This document shows positions 26,155-34,241 of a DNA stretch of 64,000 nucleotides, piece by piece. The DNA comes from Lishizhenia sp965656535. GTDB taxonomy: Bacteria; Bacteroidota; Bacteroidia; Flavobacteriales_D; Crocinitomicaceae. The position numbers and the translations under genes were made by a program. Within the stretch, counting starts at the first letter, position 1; every line of letters starts with the position of its first letter. The notes under the pieces are model-generated. The model searched no databases. It saw only the letters and a list, made by a program, of their open reading frames with translations, and had not been told where the DNA came from. The DNA lies in assembly GCA_965656535.1 (NCBI GenBank), contig CBFHKX010000008.1, forward strand, positions 36,250 to 100,249, given 5' to 3'.

Positions 26155-26511
26155 CTACTTTGCGTAAGTTCTTTTTTCTTTGATACGAGCTGCTTTACCA
26201 GTTCTTTCTCTGAAGTAGAAAATACGTGCTCTTCTAACGGCTCCTTTCTTGTTTATTTTAATTTCTGTGATGAACGGAGATGCGATAGGGAAAATACGCT
26301 CAACTCCAACGTTACCAGACATTTTTCTGATTGTGAAAGTTTCTGTAGCTCCCGAACCTCTTCTTTGTAAAACAACTCCTGTGAATTGCTGAATACGTTC
26401 TTTGTTACCTTCTTTAATACTGTAGCTTACTGTGATTGTATCTCCTGCACCAAATGCTGGGAAACTTTTCATTTCAACTAATTCGCTCTGAAGTTCTCTT
26501 ATAATATCCAT
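26155..26511 (-). CDS. rplS: 50S ribosomal protein L19
   Basis: 118 residues. L19 lies at the subunit interface and forms a bridge with 16S rRNA. FGAGDTITVSYSIKEGNKER, the core FTGVVLQRRGSGATETFTIR and the end RRARIFYFRERTGKAARIKE are diagnostic. The gene stands alone with its own promoter (26611-26642) and terminator, with a 5' leader of roughly 95 nt. It is not linked to rpsP-rimM-trmD as it is in Proteobacteria. Confidence 0.98.
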   Translation of the reverse strand: MDIIRELQSELVEMKSFPAFGAGDTITVSYSIKEGNKERIQQFTGVVLQRRGSGATETFTIRKMSGNVGVERIFPIASPFITEIKINKKGAVRRARIFYFRERTGKAARIKEKRTYAK

Positions 26512-26607
26512 TACCTTATTCTTTAATCGTATTCCCTAATTTTGGGGGTGCAATATTACGTAAAAAAGATGAAATCAAATAATAATTTCTCTTTTATTTA
26601 CAATTTA
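26512..26607 (-). promoter_or_regulatory. Long 5' leader of rplS (candidate L19 autoregulatory leader)
   Basis: The promoter at 26611-26642 predicts transcription start near 26607, giving an untranslated leader of about 95 nt, long for this genome. It contains a C-rich stretch (CACCCCC) facing a G-rich stretch (TTAGGG). I recall an L19 leader candidate described for Flavobacteria in comparative surveys; whether this one fits that model was not tested. Confidence 0.4.
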
Positions 26608-26610
26608 GTG

Positions 26611-26642
26611 CAAAATTAGAGTTTTTATAAAGACCACGCAAA
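26611..26642 (-). promoter_or_regulatory. Promoter of rplS
   Basis: On the minus strand TTTG (26642-26639), a 20-bp spacer and TAATTTTG (26618-26611) match both elements of the Bacteroidota consensus exactly. Confidence 0.75.
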
Positions 26643-26798
26643 TTAAAGGAGAATTTTTATCGCTTTATTTTGGCTTTTTCTAAAAGACAGAATTTTTTTA
26701 TCTCAAAAAATAGGAGGTTTTAATTTTAATATATGTGTTGGGTCGACATTTAATTTACTTTTTTTAGTAACAGAACTTTTAATTGATGAATAATGTAC
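26643..26798. other. Intergenic stretch between rplS promoter and tRNA-Lys promoter
   Basis: AT-rich, with several runs of A and T. No open frame of useful length, repeat or stem-loop with a T-tail was seen here. Confidence 0.5.
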
Positions 26799-26806
26799 TA
26801 TCTTTG
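26799..26806 (+). promoter_or_regulatory. -7 promoter element of tRNA-Lys
   Basis: TATCTTTG, a perfect TAnnTTTG match, 18 bp before the first base of the tRNA. No clear TTTG at the right upstream distance. Confidence 0.55.
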
Positions 26807-26824
26807 CCCACCCGAAAGGAAAAA

Positions 26825-26897
26825 GATTCCGTAGCTCAGTTGGTAGAGCAACGCCCTTTTAAGGCGTGGGTCCTGGGTTCGAGCCCCAGCGGGATCA
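26825..26897 (+). tRNA. tRNA-Lys (anticodon UUU)
   Basis: 73 nt. The acceptor stem GATTCCG pairs with CGGGATC (one G-U), discriminator A at 26897. D-arm TAGCTCAGTTGGTAGAGCA. The anticodon stem ACGCC/GGCGT encloses loop CTTTTAA with anticodon TTT at 26858-26860. The T-arm CTGGG-TTCGAGC-CCCAG is canonical. The 3' CCA is not encoded and must be added by the CCA-adding enzyme. A terminator follows 9 bp later, so it is a single-tRNA transcription unit. Confidence 0.97.
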
Positions 26898-26906
26898 CAA
26901 AAACGA

Positions 26907-26941
26907 AGAGATACTCATAATTGGTATCTCTTTTTTTTTTG
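26907..26941 (+). terminator. Terminator after tRNA-Lys
   Basis: AGAGATAC (26907-26914) pairs with GTATCTCT (26924-26931), followed by about ten T. Confidence 0.85.
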
Positions 26942-27005
26942 TCTTAAAAATTTGGGTCAGAAGTTTATATGGAGAGAAATCTAGCTACGATGTCTTTCAG
27001 TTAGA

Positions 27006-27168
27006 TATGTACAAACAATCAAACGCTACGCTAGGGATATTACGATAGCTTGGTGAAAGGGTTGCTTAGCACGCAAGCGTTTTTGAAATACGACCTTAGA
27101 AGTGTTTTAAAAATGGATTGCTGATTAATAAACCTGAACCAACTTTAGCGGATAGACCGTTAAAGCGC
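27006..27168 (+). repeat. Non-coding dispersed repeat, copy A
   Basis: This gene-free stretch shares ordered blocks with 63743-63905 on the opposite strand: a 12-base identity (ACGCTAGGGATA, 27028-27039), AGCTTGG (27047-27053), then after exactly 41 bases in both copies CTTAGAAG (27095-27102), and later a 20-base block at 27140-27159 matching 17 of 20. No long open frame runs through it. It could be a small RNA, a miniature mobile element or a decayed relic. It lies between the tRNA-Lys terminator and the lpdA terminator. Confidence 0.6.
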
Positions 27169-27208
27169 TTAAAAATAACGAATGTAGGTTAGTTCAAAAA
27201 TCAGCTTA

Positions 27209-27242
27209 CAAAAAAACTCCCGAAGTTGCCAACGAGAGTTTT
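27209..27242 (-). terminator. Terminator of lpdA
   Basis: On the minus strand AACTCTCG pairs with CGGGAGTT (one U-G) around a 10-nt loop, followed by a T-run (plus-strand A-run at 27209-27216). Confidence 0.75.
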
Positions 27243-27260
27243 AAATTTATTTTGAGTAGC

Positions 27261-28664
27261 TTAAATATGCATTGCTCTATCTTCTGTTGCTGCCATTGCA
27301 GCTTCTTTCATTGCTTCTGAGTAAGTAGGGTGAGGGTGAGACATACGAGCAATGTCTTCTGCACTTGCTCTGTATTCCATTGCAACTACACCTTCCATAA
27401 TTAAATCAGCAGCTCTCGCTCCAATAATATGAACACCAAGAATCTCATCTGTTTCTTGATCGGCAATAATTTTAACTAAACCTTGGATATCCATGGAAGC
27501 CCTAGCTCTACCGAGTGCCTTGATAGGAAAAGATCCTACTTTAATTGCTGTTCCTGCTTCTTTTAGTTCTTCTTCTGTTTTTCCCACTGATGCAACTTCT
27601 GGCCATGTGTAAACCACACCAGGTATGAGGTTGTAGTTAATATGAGGTATTTGACCCGCCAAGTGCTCAGCAACAAATACTCCTTCTTCTTCTGCTTTGT
27701 GCGCTAGCATAGCTCCTTTAACAACATCTCCAATGGCATATATGCCTTCTACGTTTGTTTTCAAATGGTCATCTGTTTCTATTTGACCTCTGTTATTAAC
27801 TTTAATACCAACGTTCTCAAACCCTAAACCATCTGTGTAAGGTTTTCTACCTACAGAAACTAAACAGTAATCTGCTTCGAAGGTTACTTCTTCGTCTTTT
27901 TTGTTAAGCGCAGTTACCTTTACACCTTTTCCAGTATTTTCAACATTTTGCACTTTGTGCTCCATGTTAAACTTCATTTTTAATTTTTTAAGCGTTTTTG
28001 TTAATTCTTTCCCCATGGTGCTATCCATAGTTGGGATAATAGATTTAGCAAATTCTACAACGTGCACTTGTGATCCTAATCTTGCCCAAACAGATCCTAA
28101 TTCTAAACCTATAACTCCACCTCCAATAACTACAACAGAACCAGGTATTTCCTTTAAACTTAATGCTTCAGTAGACGTGATTATTCTATCTTTATCTGGT
28201 TCCATACCCGGGAAATAGTTTGGCTTAGAACCTGTTGCAATAATCGTGTTTTTTGTTTCTAGTGTAGTTTCTTTTCCTTCGCTATCTGTAACTTTGATTG
28301 TGTTTTTATCTACAAAGGAACCTACACCATGATGTACATCAATATTATTTTTATCCATCAAAAACTTAACGCCAGCACAGGTTTGCTCTACTACTTTGTT
28401 CTTACGTTCTATCATTTGAGAAATATCTGCAGAAACGTTGTCTACTTTAATACCGTGCTCTTCAAAAGTATGTGTAGCGTTGTGGTAGTGCTCAGAAGAA
28501 TCTAAAAGTGCTTTAGATGGAATACAACCTACATTTAAACACGTACCACCTAAAGTATCGTATTTTTCTATAATTGCTGTTTTCATTCCTAATTGTGCGC
28601 ATCTAATTGCTGCAACATATCCTCCAGGGCCTGACCCAATTATTGTAACGTCGTATTTACTCAT
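27261..28664 (-). CDS. lpdA: Dihydrolipoyl dehydrogenase (E3)
   Basis: 467 residues. This FAD flavoprotein re-oxidises dihydrolipoamide in the pyruvate, 2-oxoglutarate and branched-chain dehydrogenase complexes. The FAD-binding GSGPGGYVAA is at the N-terminus and the redox disulfide in GGTCLNVGCIPSKALL (~39-54). The NAD motif VIGGGVIGLELGSV is at ~175, and the C-terminal HPHPTYSEAMKEA holds the catalytic His-Glu. It stands alone, without E1/E2 genes, so it probably serves several complexes. Confidence 0.96.
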   Translation of the reverse strand: MSKYDVTIIGSGPGGYVAAIRCAQLGMKTAIIEKYDTLGGTCLNVGCIPSKALLDSSEHYHNATHTFEEHGIKVDNVSADISQMIERKNKVVEQTCAGVKFLMDKNNIDVHHGVGSFVDKNTIKVTDSEGKETTLETKNTIIATGSKPNYFPGMEPDKDRIITSTEALSLKEIPGSVVVIGGGVIGLELGSVWARLGSQVHVVEFAKSIIPTMDSTMGKELTKTLKKLKMKFNMEHKVQNVENTGKGVKVTALNKKDEEVTFEADYCLVSVGRKPYTDGLGFENVGIKVNNRGQIETDDHLKTNVEGIYAIGDVVKGAMLAHKAEEEGVFVAEHLAGQIPHINYNLIPGVVYTWPEVASVGKTEEELKEAGTAIKVGSFPIKALGRARASMDIQGLVKIIADQETDEILGVHIIGARAADLIMEGVVAMEYRASAEDIARMSHPHPTYSEAMKEAAMAATEDRAMHI

Positions 28665-28685
28665 TTTTAATAAAATTGATTACTA

Positions 28686-28693
28686 CAAATTTA
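28686..28693 (-). promoter_or_regulatory. -7 promoter element of lpdA
   Basis: Minus-strand TAAATTTG, 21 bp before the ATG; no good upstream TTTG partner was seen. Confidence 0.5.
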
Positions 28694-28755
28694 AAATTTA
28701 CGATTGTTTTCTGTGTGATATTATTGATTTAATTTCAGTTTTTGACTAAGGAGGT

Positions 28756-28793
28756 CAAAAAAAATGTCGAACCCCAAAGAGAGTCCGACATTT
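28756..28793 (-). terminator. Terminator of the M1 aminopeptidase gene
   Basis: AATGTCG (28763-28769) pairs with CGACATT (28786-28792); on the minus strand a run of T follows. Confidence 0.8.
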
Positions 28794-28823
28794 CCACGTT
28801 AATTTTGAAACTAACCAGAGCCG

Positions 28824-30737
28824 TTACAGCTCCAATATTTCTTCTACTGTGCTCTTAGATACTGCATGATAGTTTTGTTTTGCTTTGGCATAGATAGTTC
28901 TACCCAGAGTTAAATTCATTTCTGGGTGCTCACTTGATGCTAGTTTAGAGTAAAGAGGAGTTAAAAATTTTCTTCTTCCTACTTTCGTTAAAAAAGCTTC
29001 CATTTCTGGAAGTATATCTGTGTAGCCAACGAGAATTGATAATCCAAACCATTCTTCCATAACCTCTGCATTTCCCCAGCCTTTAAAATCAATAGCTTGA
29101 TCTAATTTTCTGAGGTCTGCAGCCGTTAATCTCTTAGGGTCAAGTGCGCGTATGAAGCCCAACCACTCTTGCATGATAAAATTCTCTCTTTTCAACTTCT
29201 TATTTACTTCTTTTGTTTTCATAAAAAGCTGCGCTAAGTTTTGAATATTGACGAAGCCTTCTGCACTTACCTTTGCAATATTCGTGGGTAAACCTTCACC
29301 GTATATCCACTCATCTGTGTTAAACGCAACTTTTTCTTTCTCAAGAAGGTTAGTGTTCAAATAGCCAATGAAATCTTCTGTTGTAAGTGTTTGAAAAGCA
29401 TGTGTAGAAAAATAATTATTCAAAAAAGCGTCAAACTTTTCACGCCCTACTTTTGCTTCTATTGTTTTTAAGAAGAAAGCACCTTTAACATAAGCAATAT
29501 CCGTCATTCCATCGTCTGGATTTCTATCAGTTAATTCAAGCTTTAAACGTGTGTCTTTTGGGTTAGACTCCATCATTTCTTCGATTGAATTTTCTAGCTC
29601 TTGATATTCAATATGAATCAGCATATCTGCTGTTTCTTTTCCATAGATTGCTTCCATAATTCTATTTTCAAAATAAACAGTAAACCCTTCATTAAGCCAA
29701 AAATCATCCCATGTAGCGTTGGTTACTAAGTTGCCCGACCAAGAGTGAGCCAATTCATGCGCAATAACAGATGTAGAACTTCTGTCTCCTGAAATTAGGG
29801 TAGGGTTGGCAAAAGTCAACCTAGGATTTTCCATTCCTCCAAAAGGAAAAGAGTAGGGCAAAACAATAATATCATATACTTCCCATTGGTAAGCGCCGTA
29901 AAGCGCTTCTGCAGCTGTTATCATTTTAGGTAAATCTGCAAATTCATATTCACTTGCAGATAATAATTCAGGTTCAGCATACACTCCACAGTTTTCGCCT
30001 AAAGAAGCGTAAGCCAAATCTCCAACAGCTAGCGCAATTAAATAACATGGTATGGCCTGCTGCATTTCAAAGCTGTAGTTACCTGTTTCGTTTTTTATTG
30101 TTGGGTTTGAGGCAGACATAACCGCCATTAGATTTTCGGGAACCTTTACGTTAGCACTATATGTAATTCTATTTGAAGGTGAGTCTTGCGTTGGAATCCA
30201 GGTTCGTGTTAAAATAGCCTGACCTTGGGTATATAAAAATGGAAGTTTTTTTCCAGTGGTTAATTTTGGCTCTAACCAATCAAGAGCATAAGAGTTTTCT
30301 GTTGTTTTGTAGTATATATTGACAAATTCGGTATTCCTATTCACTTTTACGGTTAAAGGTGCACCATGAATAGAGTCTTCTTTGCCTATTGTATATTCTG
30401 TTTGAATTTCATCATTTTCGCCTAAAGTCACTTTTTGAATATCTAATCCGGCGATATCAAAAATAGCTTTTTCGGTTCCAGAGTTATTCATTTTATGACG
30501 AGCGACGCCATAAATAGATTTATTTTCAAAATTTACATCTAAATCCAAATGTAAATGTGTGGTGTGTATTTCTTTTAGATTAGCGTATGTATGACTATCT
30601 CCTCCATGTTGATGTGTGTATTCATTTTTTTCGAGTGGAGTTTTTTCGGTGTTTTTAGTTGGAGCTTCTTTGTTTTCAGAACAACTAAACAGTCCAATAA
30701 GTGATACAAAAAGTATATAAACAGGTTTAAACATCAT
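28824..30737 (-). CDS. M1 family aminopeptidase lipoprotein (LTA4-hydrolase-like)
   Basis: 637 residues. Lipoprotein signal peptide VYILFVSLIGLFSC (Cys19, or 18 if the second ATG is used). The M1 domain shows GGMENPRLTF (~300) for substrate N-terminus binding and the zinc site HELAHSWSGNL (327-331), with the third ligand in WLNEGFTVYFE (~350). The C-terminal ~150 residues form the helical domain typical of leukotriene A4 hydrolase and related bacterial aminopeptidases. It probably trims peptides in the periplasm or on the outer membrane. The peptide transporter gene lies next to it, divergently. Confidence 0.92.
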   Translation of the reverse strand: MMFKPVYILFVSLIGLFSCSENKEAPTKNTEKTPLEKNEYTHQHGGDSHTYANLKEIHTTHLHLDLDVNFENKSIYGVARHKMNNSGTEKAIFDIAGLDIQKVTLGENDEIQTEYTIGKEDSIHGAPLTVKVNRNTEFVNIYYKTTENSYALDWLEPKLTTGKKLPFLYTQGQAILTRTWIPTQDSPSNRITYSANVKVPENLMAVMSASNPTIKNETGNYSFEMQQAIPCYLIALAVGDLAYASLGENCGVYAEPELLSASEYEFADLPKMITAAEALYGAYQWEVYDIIVLPYSFPFGGMENPRLTFANPTLISGDRSSTSVIAHELAHSWSGNLVTNATWDDFWLNEGFTVYFENRIMEAIYGKETADMLIHIEYQELENSIEEMMESNPKDTRLKLELTDRNPDDGMTDIAYVKGAFFLKTIEAKVGREKFDAFLNNYFSTHAFQTLTTEDFIGYLNTNLLEKEKVAFNTDEWIYGEGLPTNIAKVSAEGFVNIQNLAQLFMKTKEVNKKLKRENFIMQEWLGFIRALDPKRLTAADLRKLDQAIDFKGWGNAEVMEEWFGLSILVGYTDILPEMEAFLTKVGRRKFLTPLYSKLASSEHPEMNLTLGRTIYAKAKQNYHAVSKSTVEEILEL

Positions 30738-30759
30738 ATCTTATAAAAATTAGCGAATA

Positions 30760-30767
30760 CAAAGATA
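30760..30767 (-). promoter_or_regulatory. -7 promoter element of the M1 aminopeptidase gene
   Basis: Minus-strand TATCTTTG, a perfect TAnnTTTG match 22 bp before the ATG. Confidence 0.55.
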
Positions 30768-30935
30768 ATAGAAAAAACAACCATTTTATTGGTAATCGAA
30801 GTGATCTGTTTTTTTTCTCAACACCAGAGATTTGCTCTGTTCAATTTATAGAGCAAGATTAGAAAGTGAGTCTAATTAATTAGTCAGCTCATTTTTTTTG
30901 TTTATTTTCACCACCCTATATAAAAGTTGTTAAGT

Positions 30936-32951
30936 ATGAATTTAAACACAAATGTAAAAAGTGAAGTAATGGGACACCCAGCTGGGTTGTTTATTTTATT
31001 CTTCACCGAAATGTGGGAGCGATTTAGCTACTACGGAATGAGAGCCCTTTTGGTACTATTCTTAGTAAGTTCTACCGGTTTAGGTGGATGGGAATGGACA
31101 AATGCCGAAGCGCTAAGTTTGTATGCAACCTATACTGGACTTGTATATGTGACACCGATTTTTGGAGGATTATTGGCCGATAGATTTTTTGGTTATCGAA
31201 GAGCTGTAGTTCTCGGAGCGTTACTAATGACGCTTGGACATGCTTCTATGGCTTTTGAAACAGAACTTACCTTTTATTTAGGCTTAGGTTTACTTATTGT
31301 AGGGAATGGTTTTTTTAAGCCAAATATTTCTACAATTGTTGGAGGGTTATACAAGTCAAATCAAGAGAAAAAAGATGCGGGTTATACTATATTTTATATG
31401 GGAATTAACGCTGGTGCTTTTCTAGGAATACTGCTTTGTGGATACGTTGGAGAGAAAGTAGGATGGTCTTACGGTTTTGGTTTAGCAGGAATTTTTATGC
31501 TACTTGGTATGTTTCAATTCTATTTTTCTCAAAAGATATTTGAAGGAATTGGACTTAAACCAAAGAAGAAAACAGGTTCTGTTAAAGAAGTATACGAAGA
31601 GATACAAGCGGATAGTGACGGAGCAAATGCGGTTGTTGGTTTTGATGAAGCTGAAGTAAGTGCTGAGATAGAAAAAGAATTGCCTGCTTTAAGTGAAGGT
31701 GAGAAAAAAGGACTCTTTGCTGAGTTGAAAGAACGTTTCAAAAAACGTATCGTTTCTGATAGATTAGTTGTTATTGGAGTATTGGCATTCTTTACAATTT
31801 TCTTCTGGATGGCTTTTGAGCAAGCTGGAGGTTCTATGACAATTTTTGCTGCAGACTTTACAGATAGAGTATTAGAAGGAGGAAGTGCAACGGCCTTTAC
31901 CGTAATTAACACGATTATCACAATCGTTCCTTTAGCTATAATTACTTGGGTTTTACTCTTACTATTCAAAGCTACATTTAAACGTTTTGCGCTATCTAAT
32001 TTGTTCTTAGGATCAAGTTTTGTTATCATTTGGGCAATTGTGATTTGGATGTTGAACAAAGAATTTAACATGAAAGCGTATGAAGTTGCTTTTACAGTAG
32101 AATCTTCCGAAGAAATTAATGATACAATACAAGTAAATCAAAACTTGAGTGGTGCAGAATTAATGCTCTATTTACAGGATAATAATGAGAAATACAATAA
32201 GCTAGAAAGTTTAAGTGCTGAGCCGTATAAAGGAAATCAAGTTATTGTTTCTGGGGCGTATAATTTTCAAAAGACAGATACAACAACAATTAGACAAGAT
32301 GTGGTATTAGAAAATGGCGCTACATTGTATATGGTGGATATCAAAGGAGATGGAAACTATAGATACATAACGGAACAAAAAGCAGAGGAAATTGAAACAA
32401 AGATTGAAGCTTCTGTTATCAGAGAAAAAGACAAAGAAATTGAAGTTGCAGCTTCTTGGTTCGGAGTCTTAAATTCTTTGTTTATCATTCTTTTTGCTCC
32501 AGTATTCTCTAAAATTTGGGAAAGTAAATACAATCCATCAGCACCTATTAAGTTCGCATTAGGACTTATTTTACTGGGAGCAGGATTTGGTATTTTGGCA
32601 TTTGGAGCAATGGGAATTGAGCAAAATGCTTTTGGTGTAAGTATGATTTGGCTAATCCTGGCTTACCTTATGCATACGCTAGGAGAGTTAACACTTTCTC
32701 CTGTTGGTTTATCTTATGTTTCTAAGTTGGCTCCAGCCAAATTAATTAGTTTTATGTTTGGTATTTGGTTTACTGCTACTGCGGTTGCAAACTATCTAGC
32801 AGGTAAATTAGGAAGTTTGATTGATAGTATAAGTGAAGAACACGGTTTATCTGCTTTCTTCTTGATATTTACATTCGTACCAATTGTTGCTGGTTTAATT
32901 CTAATTGCCATGAACAAATGGTTACTTAAGAAAATGCACGGAATTAGATAA
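30936..32951 (+). CDS. POT/PTR family peptide:proton symporter with a large insertion
   Basis: 671 residues from ATG 30936 (an in-frame TTG at 30927 is less likely). POT transporters import di- and tripeptides with protons. The family motifs TEMWERFSYYGMRALL (~25) and FYMGINAGAFLG (~155) are intact. The usual hydrophilic loop after TM6 spans about 205-270. Unusually, residues ~375-505 form a soluble insertion between membrane segments, followed by five more segments. Its divergent neighbour is an aminopeptidase, which suggests linked peptide use. A terminator follows. Confidence 0.92.
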   Translation: MNLNTNVKSEVMGHPAGLFILFFTEMWERFSYYGMRALLVLFLVSSTGLGGWEWTNAEALSLYATYTGLVYVTPIFGGLLADRFFGYRRAVVLGALLMTLGHASMAFETELTFYLGLGLLIVGNGFFKPNISTIVGGLYKSNQEKKDAGYTIFYMGINAGAFLGILLCGYVGEKVGWSYGFGLAGIFMLLGMFQFYFSQKIFEGIGLKPKKKTGSVKEVYEEIQADSDGANAVVGFDEAEVSAEIEKELPALSEGEKKGLFAELKERFKKRIVSDRLVVIGVLAFFTIFFWMAFEQAGGSMTIFAADFTDRVLEGGSATAFTVINTIITIVPLAIITWVLLLLFKATFKRFALSNLFLGSSFVIIWAIVIWMLNKEFNMKAYEVAFTVESSEEINDTIQVNQNLSGAELMLYLQDNNEKYNKLESLSAEPYKGNQVIVSGAYNFQKTDTTTIRQDVVLENGATLYMVDIKGDGNYRYITEQKAEEIETKIEASVIREKDKEIEVAASWFGVLNSLFIILFAPVFSKIWESKYNPSAPIKFALGLILLGAGFGILAFGAMGIEQNAFGVSMIWLILAYLMHTLGELTLSPVGLSYVSKLAPAKLISFMFGIWFTATAVANYLAGKLGSLIDSISEEHGLSAFFLIFTFVPIVAGLILIAMNKWLLKKMHGIR

Positions 32952-32971
32952 TTTTTAAAGTACATATTTTT

Positions 32972-33006
32972 AATAAGCTCCATCTTTTAGATGGGGCTTT
33001 TTTTGT
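32972..33006 (+). terminator. Terminator of the POT transporter gene
   Basis: AGCTCCATCT (32976-32985) pairs with AGATGGGGCT (32989-32998, one U-G pair), loop of 3, then T-run. Confidence 0.85.
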
Positions 33007-33073
33007 TAGTTATCTAATAAGCTACTCTTAATTGTTTTCTTTAATTAATTCAAAAATGAAGAAATTCTTGGGC

Positions 33074-33105
33074 ATAAAAAAAGTGTGCTAGTAGCTAACA
33101 CACTC
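33074..33105 (-). terminator. Terminator of the ACMSD-like gene
   Basis: AGTGTGCTAG with CTAACACACT (33082-33104) forms a stem around a 3-nt loop; on the minus strand it is followed by a T-run. Confidence 0.8.
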
Positions 33106-33130
33106 TTACTTTACCTTTAATCTTATTCTA

Positions 33131-34138
33131 TTATAGAAATAATTGCTTGTCTAAATTTAACCACTCTAGTGTAGCGTTACAAAATATATCTTCTACCGTT
33201 TTTTGATCTAGATCACTATCGGTAATGAATTTTCCTATCTCTAAATCTCCAAGCGGAAAAGGGTAGTCAGAACCTAAGCATACACGGTTACTTCCTTGCA
33301 TATTTAAGATATACTTCAATGCATCTATATCATGGGTTATGCAATCTGTCCAAAACTTCCCTAAATAGGTTCTTGGGTTATGGTTGTTGTCTATTGCTAC
33401 TAAATCTGGTCTACAGTTAAAACCATGTTCTATCCTGCCAAGAGTTGATAAAAAAGAACCTCCTGCATGAGAAAAACAAACCCGTAGTTTGGGCAAACGT
33501 TCTAAAACTCCTCCAAATATTAAAGAGCAAGCAGCTCTAGATGTTTCAGCAGGCATTCCTACTAGCCAAGGTAACCAATATTTACGCATTTTATCAAATC
33601 CCATCATGTTCCATGGATGTATCATAACAGCCAATCCTAATCTTTCACAAGCCTCAAAAATTGGGAAAAATTCGTCTTCATCTAAATTTAAATCATTGAT
33701 ATTAGATCCAATCTGAATACCAACCATTCCATTTTTTTTGATGCGTTCAAGTTCCTGAATCGCAAGCTCTGCGTCTTGCATCGGAACAGTTCCTAGTCCA
33801 ATATAATTTTTAGGGTATTTTGCAACTAAATTACAGATATGATCATTTAAAAATTGCGATAATTCTAAACAGTCTTCTGGCTTAGCCCAATATGAGAACA
33901 TAACTGGGATAGTACAAACCACTTGTACTTGCGTATCAAAATCGGTATATTCTTTTATGCGAACTTCTTCATCCCAACAGTTTTCTTTTATTGTTCTAAA
34001 GTACTGACCACCTTGCATCATGTCTGCCATGCCTTCCTGTTTATGGTCGAGATAAATAAAATCTCCATACCCAAACTTTTTTGTCCAATTCGGAACTGTT
34101 TTCGGAATTATGTGGGTATGCATATCGATTTTTAACAT
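33131..34138 (-). CDS. 2-amino-3-carboxymuconate-6-semialdehyde decarboxylase (ACMSD-like amidohydrolase)
   Basis: 335 residues, the length of ACMSD. The enzyme decarboxylates ACMS in the kynurenine/tryptophan and 3-hydroxyanthranilate pathway, diverting it from quinolinate/NAD synthesis. It opens LKIDMHTHIIPKTVPNW (zinc His7, His9). It shares long stretches with the animal enzyme: ENCWDEEVRIKE, IPVMFSYWAKPEDCLEL, KYWLPWLVGMPAET and LGSDYPFPLGDLEIGKFI (zinc Asp near 291). HPWNMMG (~174) supplies another ligand. No other kynurenine-pathway gene is in the window. Confidence 0.92.
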   Translation of the reverse strand: MLKIDMHTHIIPKTVPNWTKKFGYGDFIYLDHKQEGMADMMQGGQYFRTIKENCWDEEVRIKEYTDFDTQVQVVCTIPVMFSYWAKPEDCLELSQFLNDHICNLVAKYPKNYIGLGTVPMQDAELAIQELERIKKNGMVGIQIGSNINDLNLDEDEFFPIFEACERLGLAVMIHPWNMMGFDKMRKYWLPWLVGMPAETSRAACSLIFGGVLERLPKLRVCFSHAGGSFLSTLGRIEHGFNCRPDLVAIDNNHNPRTYLGKFWTDCITHDIDALKYILNMQGSNRVCLGSDYPFPLGDLEIGKFITDSDLDQKTVEDIFCNATLEWLNLDKQLFL

Positions 34139-34229
34139 AGCATTTTGATTTTTAAGATTTGGCCTTGAAATTAGTAAAATAGGATAGAGCTACAAAAAGA
34201 ATTAGTGTTTTAGTTTGTTCGTTTTCTTA

Positions 34230-34237
34230 TATCTTTA
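34230..34237 (+). promoter_or_regulatory. -7 element 4 nt before the permease ATG
   Basis: TATCTTTA followed by AGCG and ATG 34242. It matches TAnnTTT and predicts a leaderless message. Confidence 0.4.
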
Positions 34238-34241
34238 AGCG

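Noticed and set aside
26825..26897. tRNA-Lys as an integration site of a genomic island
   Set aside because: No integrase gene and no direct repeat of the tRNA 3' end were found downstream in the window.
26866..27048. Open frame of 60 codons starting inside tRNA-Lys and running into repeat copy A
   Set aside because: It begins within the tRNA, crosses the terminator and has no recognisable protein features; a GIY-YIG nuclease remnant was considered but no motif was found.
31529..32071. 180-codon open frame opposite the peptide transporter gene
   Set aside because: It mirrors a clear transporter reading frame; its composition is that expected of an antisense frame.
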